A DNA stretch of 64,000 bases from Bhargavaea massiliensis (GTDB lineage: Bacteria > Bacillota > Bacilli > Bacillales_A > Planococcaceae): the NCBI RefSeq assembly GCF_018390575.1, contig NZ_JAHBCJ010000007.1:1-64000 (forward strand). The letters run 5' to 3'. Within the stretch, counting starts at the first letter, position 1. Every line of letters starts with the position of its first letter. Below the pieces are notes generated by a model that did no database searches, was not told the origin of the DNA, and worked only from the letters and a program-made list of their open reading frames with translations. This document shows positions 10,519 to 19,103 of this stretch, piece by piece. Made by a program: the position numbers and the translations under genes.

Positions 10519-10564
10519 AAGGCCTCTCACCAGTTCACTGAACTGGTGAGGGGCCTTTTTTCAT
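10519..10564 (+). terminator. Terminator after groEL
   Basis: Long stem with AGGCCTCTCACCAGTTCA on one arm and TGAACTGGTGAGGGGCC on the other, followed by TTTTTTC. The AGGCCTCTCA arm is shared with terminators at 13597 and 18193. Confidence 0.92.
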
Positions 10565-10780
10565 TGATTCAGGGATTAATCAATTCCTTCTATTTTATTT
10601 CTTTCTTCCACAGGTTTGGTTATTCATGTGATGTTCTATTTACTGATAACCGAATCGCTTTTTCGATCATTTGAGCTTGAAAAGTCACAATCCATCTGTT
10701 TTTTTTACTTTATCGTTTAAGGTTATGCTAGGGTTAAAGGAGTGAAAAGTGACGCTTTTCTAAAAAGGGGGAGAAAAACC

Positions 10781-11941
10781 ATGTATCCAAACATACTTAG
10801 ACACCCAGGCCCGACACCCATACCTAAAAAAGTGGAACTGGCAATGGCACAAAACATGATCAGCCATCGTTCAGAGGAATTTGTGAAGCTTTACCGGGAA
10901 ACGACGGAACATGTAAAGCCTGTATTCGGAACAAAGCAGGATATTTTGCTTTTACCTTCAGGCGGGACAGCAGCATTGGAAGCTGCTGTGGTCAATATTG
11001 CTTCTCCAGGTGATGAAGTGGTTGTTGTCACGGTCGGAGCTTTTGGAGATTACTTCGTTTCGATTTGTGAAAAGTATGGACTCAACGTACATAAGCTTCA
11101 AAAAGAGTGGGGAGAAGCCTGTACGAAAGAAGAGTTGGGTGACTTTTTGAAACCGTTATCCAATATTAAGGCAGTCTTTGCTACGTATAACGAAACGTCA
11201 ACAGGAATCTTAAACCCTGTCGGACAACTGGGAGAAGCAGTGCGCGAGCATTCGGACGCTCTCTTTATCGTCGATGGTGTAAGCGCAATCGGAGGGGCTC
11301 CTGCAGAGATGGACGAATGGGGCATCGATATTTTAGTGACAGGTTCACAAAAAGCGATGATGCTTCCACCGGGGCTTGCTCTTTTGGCAGTAAGTGACCA
11401 AGCTTGGAAAGTGATCGAGTCAAATGACTCTTCGGCTTATTATTTAAACCTTTTAAGTTATCGGGAGTGGAATGAAAAAGGGATGACCCCGAATACTCCT
11501 GCAGTCTCTCTGATTATGGGGCTTTCAGCTGTGTGCGATTTGATTGATGAAGAAGGCGGATTTTCGAAAACAGTTGAGCGGCATGAAGTGATGAAAAACA
11601 TGGTCCGGAAATCGATGAACGCACTGTCAATCGGCTTGTTGACAACTGATGAATATGCATCACCGACCATTACGGCGATCCGCACTCCTGAGGGTCTTGA
11701 TCTCGGAAGCTTCTTAGGTCATTTAAAGAAAACGTATCATCTTGATTTTGCCGGAGGTCTTGGCCCACTTCAGGGGAAAATCTTTAGATTTGGGCATATG
11801 GGGTATTGTTTCCCAAGTGATATCCTCGAAGCGGTATCTCTGATGGAAGCAGGATTACAAGACTTTTCATATCCATTTGAACCTGGGGCTGGAGTGAAAG
11901 CAGCACAAGAAGTTTACTTATCTTCGGTAAGAAAGCCATAA
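10781..11941 (+). CDS. Class V PLP aminotransferase (alanine-glyoxylate / serine-pyruvate type)
   Basis: Fold-type I PLP enzyme of the alanine:glyoxylate/serine:pyruvate aminotransferase group (PucG-like). It opens with a HPGPTPIP substrate loop, has LLLPSGGTAALEAAV for PLP phosphate binding, a cofactor-binding FIVDGVSAIGG and the Schiff-base lysine in TGSQKAMMLPPG, then FGHMGYC near the C terminus. The ATG at 10781 follows AAGGGGGAG by seven bases and gives 386 residues; the frame upstream of it lacks a ribosome binding site. Base composition is less GC-rich than groEL and the Bacillus-like synteny ends at groEL, so later acquisition is possible. Substrate pair (purine breakdown or photorespiration-like glyoxylate removal) cannot be decided. 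Confidence 0.85.
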   Translation: MYPNILRHPGPTPIPKKVELAMAQNMISHRSEEFVKLYRETTEHVKPVFGTKQDILLLPSGGTAALEAAVVNIASPGDEVVVVTVGAFGDYFVSICEKYGLNVHKLQKEWGEACTKEELGDFLKPLSNIKAVFATYNETSTGILNPVGQLGEAVREHSDALFIVDGVSAIGGAPAEMDEWGIDILVTGSQKAMMLPPGLALLAVSDQAWKVIESNDSSAYYLNLLSYREWNEKGMTPNTPAVSLIMGLSAVCDLIDEEGGFSKTVERHEVMKNMVRKSMNALSIGLLTTDEYASPTITAIRTPEGLDLGSFLGHLKKTYHLDFAGGLGPLQGKIFRFGHMGYCFPSDILEAVSLMEAGLQDFSYPFEPGAGVKAAQEVYLSSVRKP

Positions 11942-11995
11942 GCGGCTGCATATTGGTGAAATCGTGCAGCGCATCGCGGTCTGCAGTAAGACCAA

Positions 11996-12037
11996 GTGAA
12001 AGAGGTCAGCCATGGAAAATGGCTGACCTCTTTTTAC
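11996..12037. terminator. Bidirectional terminator between the aminotransferase and SurA-like genes
   Basis: A 13-bp perfect stem AGAGGTCAGCCAT with ATGGCTGACCTCT, loop GGAAA, is flanked by A-rich and T-rich tracts, so it can stop both convergent genes. Confidence 0.88.
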
Positions 12038-12043
12038 TTGGGT

Positions 12044-12799
12044 TTATATCTTGATATCGATTTTCGCACTTTCCTTCAACTTTTCAACTTGCTGAACGAG
12101 TTGTTCCTGCTGTTTTTGCTGCTGAAGAGACTGCTCGATTTGTGGTTTCATTTCTTCTAGTTTTGGTACTTCTTGATTCGCAGCCTTGCCTTGTTCCGCG
12201 AATTGATCATAGGTTTTTTGAATTTCTTCATCGGTGATTTCACCAACCGGCACTTCTTTCTCAACGTACTGCTGTAGTTGAATGTCTTGGGCGACTTGAG
12301 CTTTAAGTGATTTCATATCCATTCCGGATTCTTTAAGGGCTGCTTTGAATTCTTCTTCGGTCTTGAATTGTCCTTTTACTTCGTCCAGTTTCTTATTGAT
12401 GTCTGACTCTGAAGCCTGATAGCCTTTTTCATCCGCCTCTTGCAGAAGAAGCGTTTGTCCGACCAGGCTGTCAATGGTCTGGGTTTTTATTTGCTCTGCA
12501 GCTTCTTTAGAAGTGGGGTCTTGTCCCATTTGCTGCATCTGTCCCTGTGAAGAGGCCAAAGCGTTATTGTATTGGCTGCCCAAAATTTCTTCATCATTCA
12601 CGACGGCGACGGTTTTCTTTTCATCGACTTGCTGTTTTTCCAACTTCTTTTGCATGTCTTCCATTTGCTTCTGCTGATCGGTTTCTGCTGTTGCTGCTTT
12701 ATTCTCCTGATCGGCTTCTTTGCTTTCTTCATTTCCTCCGCATGCCGCTAACACAACAGCCAAAAAGCTGGTCATTAATATAGACATTATTTTTTTCAT
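12044..12799 (-). CDS. SurA N-terminal domain lipoprotein, without a PPIase domain
   Basis: Predicted membrane-anchored chaperone-like lipoprotein of 251 residues. The signal peptide ends in LAAC with Cys20 as the lipidation site. A Glu/Gln/Lys-rich linker (about 25-60) is followed by a SurA_N-type domain (VAVVNDEEILGSQYNNAL to about residue 200) and a coiled-coil tail rich in Gln. PrsA-like foldases carry a parvulin domain in the middle; none is visible here, so peptidyl-prolyl isomerase activity is unlikely. It is convergent with the aminotransferase gene and shares its terminator. Role in exported-protein folding is inferred from the domain only. Confidence 0.8.
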   Translation of the reverse strand: MKKIMSILMTSFLAVVLAACGGNEESKEADQENKAATAETDQQKQMEDMQKKLEKQQVDEKKTVAVVNDEEILGSQYNNALASSQGQMQQMGQDPTSKEAAEQIKTQTIDSLVGQTLLLQEADEKGYQASESDINKKLDEVKGQFKTEEEFKAALKESGMDMKSLKAQVAQDIQLQQYVEKEVPVGEITDEEIQKTYDQFAEQGKAANQEVPKLEEMKPQIEQSLQQQKQQEQLVQQVEKLKESAKIDIKI

Positions 12800-13115
12800 G
12801 AATAACGATCCCCTTCCTCAGACAAGAAGTCTATCCTGGCATTATAATGCATCGCTAATGGAAAAAAAGCGTTTTGAGCCATTCTTAATCGGATTGTAAA
12901 TGGACTGAAATGCATTTTAATATCTGTAATGATGACTGGTTTCTAATCCACTAAGGGGCTTCACATTGGTTTTAACGGCTATTGGGAAGCCTTTTTTCAT
13001 TAGATTGTTCTGTTATAATCGGATAAGGAAAGAAGTTAGAAGAGTTTGATATTACTTGCAAGAAACACCCCAGTCTGGGGTGTGTGGTCAGTTCCTGCAT
13101 AAGGGGGAGAGCGAG
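12800..13115. other. Intergenic region upstream of the SurA-like gene and msrA
   Basis: No gene is visible. Two structures stand out. GGCTTC (12959) pairs with GAAGCC (12988) and is followed by TTTTTTC, a weak terminator or attenuator. At 13065-13083 lies a perfect inverted repeat ACACCCCAG-T-CTGGGGTGT, 33 bp before the msrA start, placed like an operator. Confidence 0.5.
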
Positions 13116-13586
13116 ATGGAAACCGTATACTTTGCAGGCGGGTGTTTATGGGGCGTTCAAGCTTTTATAAAGACCTTGCCCGGGGTTCAGTTTACAGAAG
13201 CGGGAAGGGCCAATGGAGCGTCAGACACTCTTGATGGCGACTATGATGGTTATGCCGAATGTGTCAAAACAGGTTTTGATCCGGCAGTGGTCACCATAAG
13301 GGAATTGATGGGGTATTTCTTTGAAATCATTGATCCGTACAGCTTGAATCAACAGGGACAGGATGTCGGGGAGAAATACAGAACCGGCGTCTATAGTGAA
13401 AAGGAAGAACACTTAAAAGAAGCGAAGACATTTCTTCGTTCGAGAAGTGATGATGAACAGATTGTAGTTGAAGTATTGCCTCTTACAAACTACTTGAGTA
13501 GCGCAGAAGAACATCAGGATCGCTTAGCCAGATATCCGAACGATTATTGTCATATCCCGGAAGAATTATTAAGTAAATATAGGTGA
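13116..13586 (+). CDS. msrA: Peptide-methionine (S)-S-oxide reductase (MsrA family)
   Basis: MsrA repairs S-methionine sulfoxide in proteins. The catalytic-site region reads FAGGCLWGVQ (Cys near residue 10), a variant of the usual GCFWG with Leu for Phe. DYDGYAECV, YRTGVYS and EEHQDRLARYPNDYCH follow the family pattern; the late Cys could act as a resolving cysteine. The ATG at 13116 follows AAGGGGGAG and gives 156 residues, shorter than the roughly 175 of common MsrA. The frame extends upstream to 13056 without a ribosome binding site and through the inverted repeat, so the shorter form is preferred. Confidence 0.85.
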   Translation: METVYFAGGCLWGVQAFIKTLPGVQFTEAGRANGASDTLDGDYDGYAECVKTGFDPAVVTIRELMGYFFEIIDPYSLNQQGQDVGEKYRTGVYSEKEEHLKEAKTFLRSRSDDEQIVVEVLPLTNYLSSAEEHQDRLARYPNDYCHIPEELLSKYR

Positions 13587-13595
13587 TGTACGCGC

Positions 13596-13637
13596 AAGGC
13601 CTCTTAACCATTCGTGGTATGTTGAGAGGCCTTTTCC
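13596..13637 (+). terminator. Terminator after msrA
   Basis: AAGGCCTCTTAACC pairs imperfectly with GTTGAGAGGCCTT, followed by TTCCCC. It is strikingly similar to the hairpin at 18193-18237 (shared AGGCCTCT, AACCATTCG and GAGAGGCCTTTTCC segments). Confidence 0.8.
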
Positions 13638-13987
13638 CCTGGTCTAGGTTTCTGTCCTTTAGAGTCATCTGCATTCTGGTCCGTGCCCATTTTAAATGGG
13701 TTCAGACGTTTTTTCTTTGGAACAATCAATAAAAAAGATGGTAAAATTCGTTAGTTCATTATATATTTTTTACTATAGAGGTCCTGAAATCATTACATGG
13801 ATATTTTCCGTTCAATGCACTTCTAAATGATCTCTGATGCTGTCACAGCGGCGTTATATGTGACCCATTAAGGGAGCTACATCAGGCAATACGTGCCCTG
13901 CAGCTTGGCCAAGCGTTCCTCACTAATTAAACGCTAAAGGCGTTAATGTGTTGAAACAAAAACATTACCTACACCGAGGAGAAAAGG
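13638..13987. other. Intergenic region upstream of the TPR-C39 gene
   Basis: About 350 bp of AT-richer sequence with no coding signature. It contains a short perfect inverted repeat CCCATTTTAAATGGG at 13686-13700 and a small repeat AACGCTAAAGGCGTT near 13930. A GAGGAG ribosome binding site lies at 13976-13981. No confident promoter could be placed. Confidence 0.5.
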
Positions 13988-16900
13988 ATGAACACAAAAC
14001 AGATCACCCAGTTGCTTGATATGCATCAATATCAAGATGCCTTAACGCTCTTAGCGGAAGCCTTCCAAAATCCGGAACCGGTCAAGCTTTCTGCAATCCG
14101 CGAGTTCCTGGATCAGCCCGAGGAAACGATCCAGGAGATTCTGACCATCATGGACGCCGCACTGATGAGCCGCTGGGGTAGAATTGTTGCCCGGTACAGT
14201 CACAGGAAGCTGAAGACGCCGAACACACTGATCTGGTATTGCCAGGAATTGATCGATGAAAACAAGCTGATTGAAGCTGAAGAGCTTCTAAAGAAGCTGG
14301 AGAAGAGTGATCTGCCTGCCAAAACAGCAGAAAAACTGTATTTCAACATGGCCGACCTTCTGATCCGGATGCGCCGATTCAACGAGGGATGTCAATACCT
14401 GGAGAAATGCGCCGAAGTGACAACAGAATCAATGGCGATCAGGGAGTCTTATTATTATCTCTACCGGGGTGAATGGGCGGAAGCGGTCCAGCTTCTGGAG
14501 GATGGAAAACAGGACGAGAAAAACGGTGAGATTGCTTATGCGGTTCTCGCGCAACATTACAGTTTGCGTGGAGACTACAGGAAAGCGGAACTGGCCGTTA
14601 ACGAAGGCCTGAACGAGTATCCGTTCTGTCCAAAGCTGCTGGCCGAAAAAATCAGGATTCTATACGCGCAAAAATATTGGCCAGAAATGCGGGAAACCAT
14701 TGCCGTGCTCAATAAGATCTCCCCGTTTCATGACTACCGCAAGCTGTTCGGGTTTTACGAAGCGGTCAGCTTCTATAAAGAACAAAGTTGGGGGGAACTC
14801 GAGCAGTTTCTCACGGCTCATCCTGAACTCCGGCAGGACACACTCTTTAAAAGGTTCAGCAGCAGTAAAGCACATCTTGCGAAACAACTGTCCTACAGGC
14901 AAGTTGTCCAAAATTATAACTACTGTCTGCCGGCCAGTGCTGAAATGCTCCTCAGCATGTTTTCGGCCGAAATCACCCAGGATGAAATAGCCGAAGCGAT
15001 TTTTGAAAATAACGGTTCCCAGGTGTCCAAAGTGATCAGCTTTTTCAGGGAGACGGGATATCACAGCGTCCTTTTCCACGGAAATGAAGAACGCTATAAG
15101 AAGCTGGTCGATCTGGGAGCGGGTGTTCTGATTACAATTGATTATCCGATTGAATCACACGTCCAGGTGCTTACCGGATATGATGATCATCTTGAAGTGT
15201 TCACCGTGCAGGATCCGAATTTCCGTGAGGTGCATACCGTGGATTATGAGGAGCTGGACAAGGAATTCGGAAATAACCATGCATTGTCGTTGGCGGTTCT
15301 GCCGGTCAGTGAGAAGGACAAACTTGAATTCCTGGATGAAAGCGAGCATGAGATTGCCGGCAGGATGCTGCTTCTAACAGAAAACTGTGACCAGCCGCTG
15401 AGCTTGGAAGACACTGAATTCCTCAGGGTTCATATGGAACATCCGATTGTGGCGATCTATAGCGCAAAATACCTTTCCCGCATGACTGATAAAAACATGC
15501 TGGACGGCATGATTCAGGTACTGAAACAGACGCTTTCTGATTCTGTCTACCGTGATCTGGTTACAGCATTGGCGTATGTCCAGGCAAATGAGGGGGATCT
15601 GGCGAGAAACGTGCTTGAGGGCATGACAGGCGGCTCCCGTATTTCAACCTATTGGTATCTGTTGGGAAGGCTTAGCGCCGATAAAGGGGAGTTTCAGCAA
15701 GCTGCGGGAGAGTTCCGCAGGGCGGCCGAGTTGGAACCTGCTGATTCCAGTCTTTGGTCATACCAGGCGATTTCTGTTTCCCATGCCGGGGATTTATCTG
15801 AAGGGCTGCGGCTATCTGAAATCGCACTTGATATCAATGGCGCCGATGACTTTGCATTGGTCAATCACGGCATCATCCTGTTTGATGCGGGACGGTATGA
15901 GGAAGCCAGGAACTGCTTTACAAAAGCCCTCCGTATCAAAAAGAACAGCGCCCATATCTGGTATGAGAGAGCGCGCTGCGATCTGCAGCTTGATCGATAT
16001 CATCAAGCAAAAAGAGGTTTTGCAGTCGCCATTTCCCTGGAACCGGCCAATCCTCAGCCTTATCGGGAACTCGCTCTTATTTATGAACTGGTTCATGAAG
16101 ATGCCGGAGCGGGTGAAGCAACGCTTAGGAAAGGTCTGGAAGCCACAGGAAACGCTTATCTGCTGCTTGTAGAGATGGGGGAACTTGGCGAACGTTCAAA
16201 GAACCTTGAAATGGCCCGATCGTATTACACAAAAGCGACGGAGAAGGAGCCTGAGAACCCGGAAGCATGGGTGAGCCTGGCGAACCTGATCAAAGAAGAA
16301 GGAAACCTTGATGAATTCTTTATGACCATGAACGGACTGAAGGAACGGTTCGGCGGCAGTCATGATTTCCTGATTAATGGAGGAAACTTGATCTGTGAAG
16401 CTGCCGGCCAGTCGGAGGACCCGGGCACATACATGGAGCAGGGGCTTGCCTTCATGGAAGAAGGCATCCGAATGGCCGGAACAAGCCTCCATGAAGCGCT
16501 CGAGCTCTATACCGGACTGATCCGGGATTCCCTTTCTTACAGGAGAGGGATCAAATTTCTAGAAGATGGGCGCAACGGTAAAGAGGATAATCGCCTGTTC
16601 CTCTTCCATGCGGGCGTCCTTTATGGGGATAGCGGCCATTACGGAAAGGCAAAAAAGTATTTGGAAGAGGCACTGGAACGTAAAGAGGAGATTCAGACAT
16701 TGTCCAGGCTGGGAGACGTCCATTTCAAGATGGAAGACAATGAACAGGCCATCCTCTACTATAAACGGGTTCTGAAGCTGGATCCTTCCAATGAGCAGGC
16801 TTTCCTGGACCTTGCTTCCGTTGCGAACAAAACGGGGAATCAGCATGAAGAGCTTCATTATTTATTGGAAGCATTTAAGGTCAATCCGTATGCCATCCCG

Positions 16901-18190
16901 GTGGAAATGGCTGCCGGCCTGATGGATCAGCAACAGCTTCGGAAGTTTCTAAGCGACATCAAAGGTCTGGATATGGAAACGTTTGATGAAGCTTTCCTGT
17001 ACGATAGCATGGCGACCATTTACGGGAAGCTTGGCCAATTGGACCGGGAGGAAGAGTATCTGGCCAAAGCATTGGAAGCTTCACCGGAAATGCCCCACCT
17101 GCTTCATCAGCAGGCCAAGTTCCTGTTCAGGAAAGGGGAACAAAAGCAGGCCCGTAAGCTTCTGCTGCAGCTGATAGAAAATCATGCTGACGAACAGGAA
17201 TTCTATGAAACGCTTATTGAATTCTTCCACGGGAAATCATTGGGCAAGCTGAAAACCCAGCTTGGGGCACTGAAGCTCCCAGCACAGGAAATCAGCACGG
17301 CATTGATGTACAGCGCCGCTGCTCTGGAAAAAGTGGTCGTTCCTTTGCTGGCCGAGCAGAACGAGAAACAAGGGGTTTTCAAAAAGTGGATCGGGGCTGC
17401 ACAAACCACCCTGCAGCTGGGCGTCTTGATCGACCTCTATGAAACTGCCATCCAAAAGGACAGGGAGAATATCCAGGCCGCAGTCTGGTTCGCGGACTTT
17501 TACATGGCAGCCTTCCTTGTCGGGGATGCAATCAAAACCCTGGAAACTGCCCTTTCTCATCATTGGGATGACGACCTTGCCTATAAACTTGTTTTGTTGT
17601 ATATCCATGAGCAGGAGACATTCAGTGAGAAGAAGCGGGAGCGGCATCTGTTGAAGGCGCAGTCTCTCTTGCATCAGCTGCAAAGCCGTCATCAGGAACC
17701 GGAATATGTATTCCAGCTTGGGTTCTCCCTGTTCTTGCAGGGGGACTATCCGAAAGCTGAAGGCGCCTATCTGGAATGCTTAAAACTCGATCCGGCGACC
17801 GAGAATGCATACTTCTTCCTGGGTAAAATATATTCGGAAATGGAGCAATATCCAAAAGCAGAGCAAGCGATGAAGAAAGCGATTGAGCAGGCACCGGAAG
17901 ATCCCGATGTCTGGAATGAGCTTGGAATCATTTACCGGATGCAGGACAAGACGCATGAAGCGCTTCACTGCATCGAGCATGCCACTGCCCTTCATCCGGA
18001 TGATCTGTTCTTCCAATACAATCGGGCGTGCTATCTATCATTGCTCGGACGTTTTGAAGAATCATCCCGGCAACTGGAAAGAGTGTTCGAACTGGACGAA
18101 GAAGAAATGTTTCTGGAGTTGTCGCATGACGACGAAGATCTTGAACCATTGAAGCAAGCCGGACATTTTCCTCTCGTAAGGGAAGGGTGA
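13988..18190 (+). CDS. Giant TPR-repeat protein with embedded C39-like cysteine peptidase domain
   Basis: A 1400-residue protein of unknown function. Residues 1 to about 290 are helical and TPR-like. A papain-like C39 peptidase domain spans about 295-440 with a complete apparent catalytic set: Q308 and C313 in VQNYNYCLPAS, H391 in ESHVQVLTGYDD and D409 in VQDPNF. From about 540 to the C terminus run many TPR units (e.g. AWVSLANLIKEEGN, AYFFLGKIYSEMEQYPKAEQAM, DVWNELGIIYRMQDKTHEAL), interrupted by less regular helical stretches. There is no signal peptide or membrane helix, so it should be cytoplasmic. It stands alone, flanked by look-alike hairpins on both sides. Proteolytic activity and target are inferred only from the residues; a peptide-binding regulatory role is equally possible. 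Confidence 0.85.
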   Translation: MNTKQITQLLDMHQYQDALTLLAEAFQNPEPVKLSAIREFLDQPEETIQEILTIMDAALMSRWGRIVARYSHRKLKTPNTLIWYCQELIDENKLIEAEELLKKLEKSDLPAKTAEKLYFNMADLLIRMRRFNEGCQYLEKCAEVTTESMAIRESYYYLYRGEWAEAVQLLEDGKQDEKNGEIAYAVLAQHYSLRGDYRKAELAVNEGLNEYPFCPKLLAEKIRILYAQKYWPEMRETIAVLNKISPFHDYRKLFGFYEAVSFYKEQSWGELEQFLTAHPELRQDTLFKRFSSSKAHLAKQLSYRQVVQNYNYCLPASAEMLLSMFSAEITQDEIAEAIFENNGSQVSKVISFFRETGYHSVLFHGNEERYKKLVDLGAGVLITIDYPIESHVQVLTGYDDHLEVFTVQDPNFREVHTVDYEELDKEFGNNHALSLAVLPVSEKDKLEFLDESEHEIAGRMLLLTENCDQPLSLEDTEFLRVHMEHPIVAIYSAKYLSRMTDKNMLDGMIQVLKQTLSDSVYRDLVTALAYVQANEGDLARNVLEGMTGGSRISTYWYLLGRLSADKGEFQQAAGEFRRAAELEPADSSLWSYQAISVSHAGDLSEGLRLSEIALDINGADDFALVNHGIILFDAGRYEEARNCFTKALRIKKNSAHIWYERARCDLQLDRYHQAKRGFAVAISLEPANPQPYRELALIYELVHEDAGAGEATLRKGLEATGNAYLLLVEMGELGERSKNLEMARSYYTKATEKEPENPEAWVSLANLIKEEGNLDEFFMTMNGLKERFGGSHDFLINGGNLICEAAGQSEDPGTYMEQGLAFMEEGIRMAGTSLHEALELYTGLIRDSLSYRRGIKFLEDGRNGKEDNRLFLFHAGVLYGDSGHYGKAKKYLEEALERKEEIQTLSRLGDVHFKMEDNEQAILYYKRVLKLDPSNEQAFLDLASVANKTGNQHEELHYLLEAFKVNPYAIPVEMAAGLMDQQQLRKFLSDIKGLDMETFDEAFLYDSMATIYGKLGQLDREEEYLAKALEASPEMPHLLHQQAKFLFRKGEQKQARKLLLQLIENHADEQEFYETLIEFFHGKSLGKLKTQLGALKLPAQEISTALMYSAAALEKVVVPLLAEQNEKQGVFKKWIGAAQTTLQLGVLIDLYETAIQKDRENIQAAVWFADFYMAAFLVGDAIKTLETALSHHWDDDLAYKLVLLYIHEQETFSEKKRERHLLKAQSLLHQLQSRHQEPEYVFQLGFSLFLQGDYPKAEGAYLECLKLDPATENAYFFLGKIYSEMEQYPKAEQAMKKAIEQAPEDPDVWNELGIIYRMQDKTHEALHCIEHATALHPDDLFFQYNRACYLSLLGRFEESSRQLERVFELDEEEMFLELSHDDEDLEPLKQAGHFPLVREG

Positions 18191-18192
18191 AG

Positions 18193-18238
18193 GAAAAGGC
18201 CTCTCAACCATTCGCTGAATGGTGAGAGGCCTTTTCCT
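18193..18238. terminator. Bidirectional terminator between the TPR-C39 and reductase genes
   Basis: GAAAAGGCCTCTCAACCATTC pairs with GAATGGTGAGAGGCCTTTTC around a CGCT loop, with A and T tracts on the two sides. It serves two convergent genes. Confidence 0.92.
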
Positions 18239-18246
18239 TGGGTCGA

Positions 18247-18963
18247 TTAAACCGGCAATTCATCCGGGAAAAAAATTGCCCGTCCTTTTTCCCGTTTATC
18301 CAGCATGATCTGTTTCTGCTGGATGCCCTGTGCCCGCAAGACGTCAATGTTTTGTGAAAGGAACTCATCGCTGCCGACAATATAGAAAAGTCCGTCCCGG
18401 TCGGCTGCCAGCTTTTTCACTTCTTCATAGTAGTCTTCACGTCGGTCAACGAACTGTGCCGTGAACTTTTTCTCCGGTGCAGATTCAAAGACATCCGTGA
18501 ATAAGAAGTCCTTTGTTGAATCGATATTGAGGGAATGGATTTGGCTGACGTTGTCAGACCGCTCGAGGTATTCAAGCACAAGCGGTCTGAAGGTGGCCAG
18601 GCCGACTCCGGATGACAGCAGATAAACGTTTTTGTTTTCCCGCTTCAGCGGAACATTGGAATGTGTCTTAAACAAGGCTACTTCATCGCCGGCTTTGAGG
18701 TTTCTCAGAATTGATTTGTACTCTGAGCATTGCTCCCGGATGCGTGTAGTAATCCCAATTGACTCTTCGTGCGGCAACGTGGAGATGGACATATGGCGGA
18801 CCAGGCTTTTATTCGGCTTATCGCCGGCATTGAAACCTTTCAGCGCCAGGTGGGTGTGGGAACCTTCTTCCCAGGTAAAGCCTTCCGGTAGGTCGAGCAT
18901 ATAGGTTTTGACCTCAGGTGTTTCATCAATGATCTGATTAATCTTGGTCCAGTATATTTGCAC
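18247..18963 (-). CDS. FAD-binding ferredoxin-reductase-type (FNR-like) oxidoreductase
   Basis: Flavoprotein reductase of the ferredoxin-NADP reductase superfamily, 238 residues. The FAD-binding barrel contains RHMSISTLP (RxxS-type motif, about 57-65), and the NAD(P) half has LLSSGVGLATFRPLV and a YIVGSDEF segment near the C terminus. No iron-sulfur motif is present, so electrons would pass to a separate partner or to a small ferric or flavin substrate. GTG at 18963 has GAGGAG eight bases upstream; an in-frame TTG at 18969 is too close. A Fur-like box lies 54-68 bp before the start. It is separated by a hairpin from the hydroxylase pair upstream, so it is probably its own unit. Confidence 0.8.
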   Translation of the reverse strand: MQIYWTKINQIIDETPEVKTYMLDLPEGFTWEEGSHTHLALKGFNAGDKPNKSLVRHMSISTLPHEESIGITTRIREQCSEYKSILRNLKAGDEVALFKTHSNVPLKRENKNVYLLSSGVGLATFRPLVLEYLERSDNVSQIHSLNIDSTKDFLFTDVFESAPEKKFTAQFVDRREDYYEEVKKLAADRDGLFYIVGSDEFLSQNIDVLRAQGIQQKQIMLDKREKGRAIFFPDELPV

Positions 18964-19016
18964 GGTCAATTCTCCTCTTTATAAAAGATGTCTCGCTGCT
19001 TTCACTATACATTAAT

Positions 19017-19031
19017 TGATAACTATTCTCA
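19017..19031 (-). promoter_or_regulatory. Fur-like box upstream of the FNR-like reductase
   Basis: TGATAACTATTCTCA matches the 7-1-7 Fur consensus TGATAAT-N-ATTATCA at 12 of the 14 specified positions. Its place upstream of the reductase suggests iron-responsive control and an iron-related job such as ferric reduction. PerR and Zur boxes are similar, but this one fits Fur better. Confidence 0.55.
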
Positions 19032-19062
19032 ATTGATTGTTTTCATTTAAACGAACCAGAAA

Positions 19063-19096
19063 TCCCCTCAGCGACCGGAAGCAGTCGCTGAGGGGA
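19063..19096 (-). terminator. Hairpin after the 163-residue gene
   Basis: A perfect 13-bp stem TCCCCTCAGCGAC with GTCGCTGAGGGGA, eight-base loop, lies just beyond the stop of the upstream gene. The T-run on the minus strand is short (TTTCTGGTTCG), so termination strength is uncertain. Confidence 0.65.
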
Positions 19097-19103
19097 CATG
19101 AAT

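Noticed and set aside
13596-18238. Insertion sequence or transposon around the TPR-C39 gene
   Set aside because: The flanking similar hairpins are terminators in the expected places, and no transposase, terminal inverted repeats or target duplication was seen.
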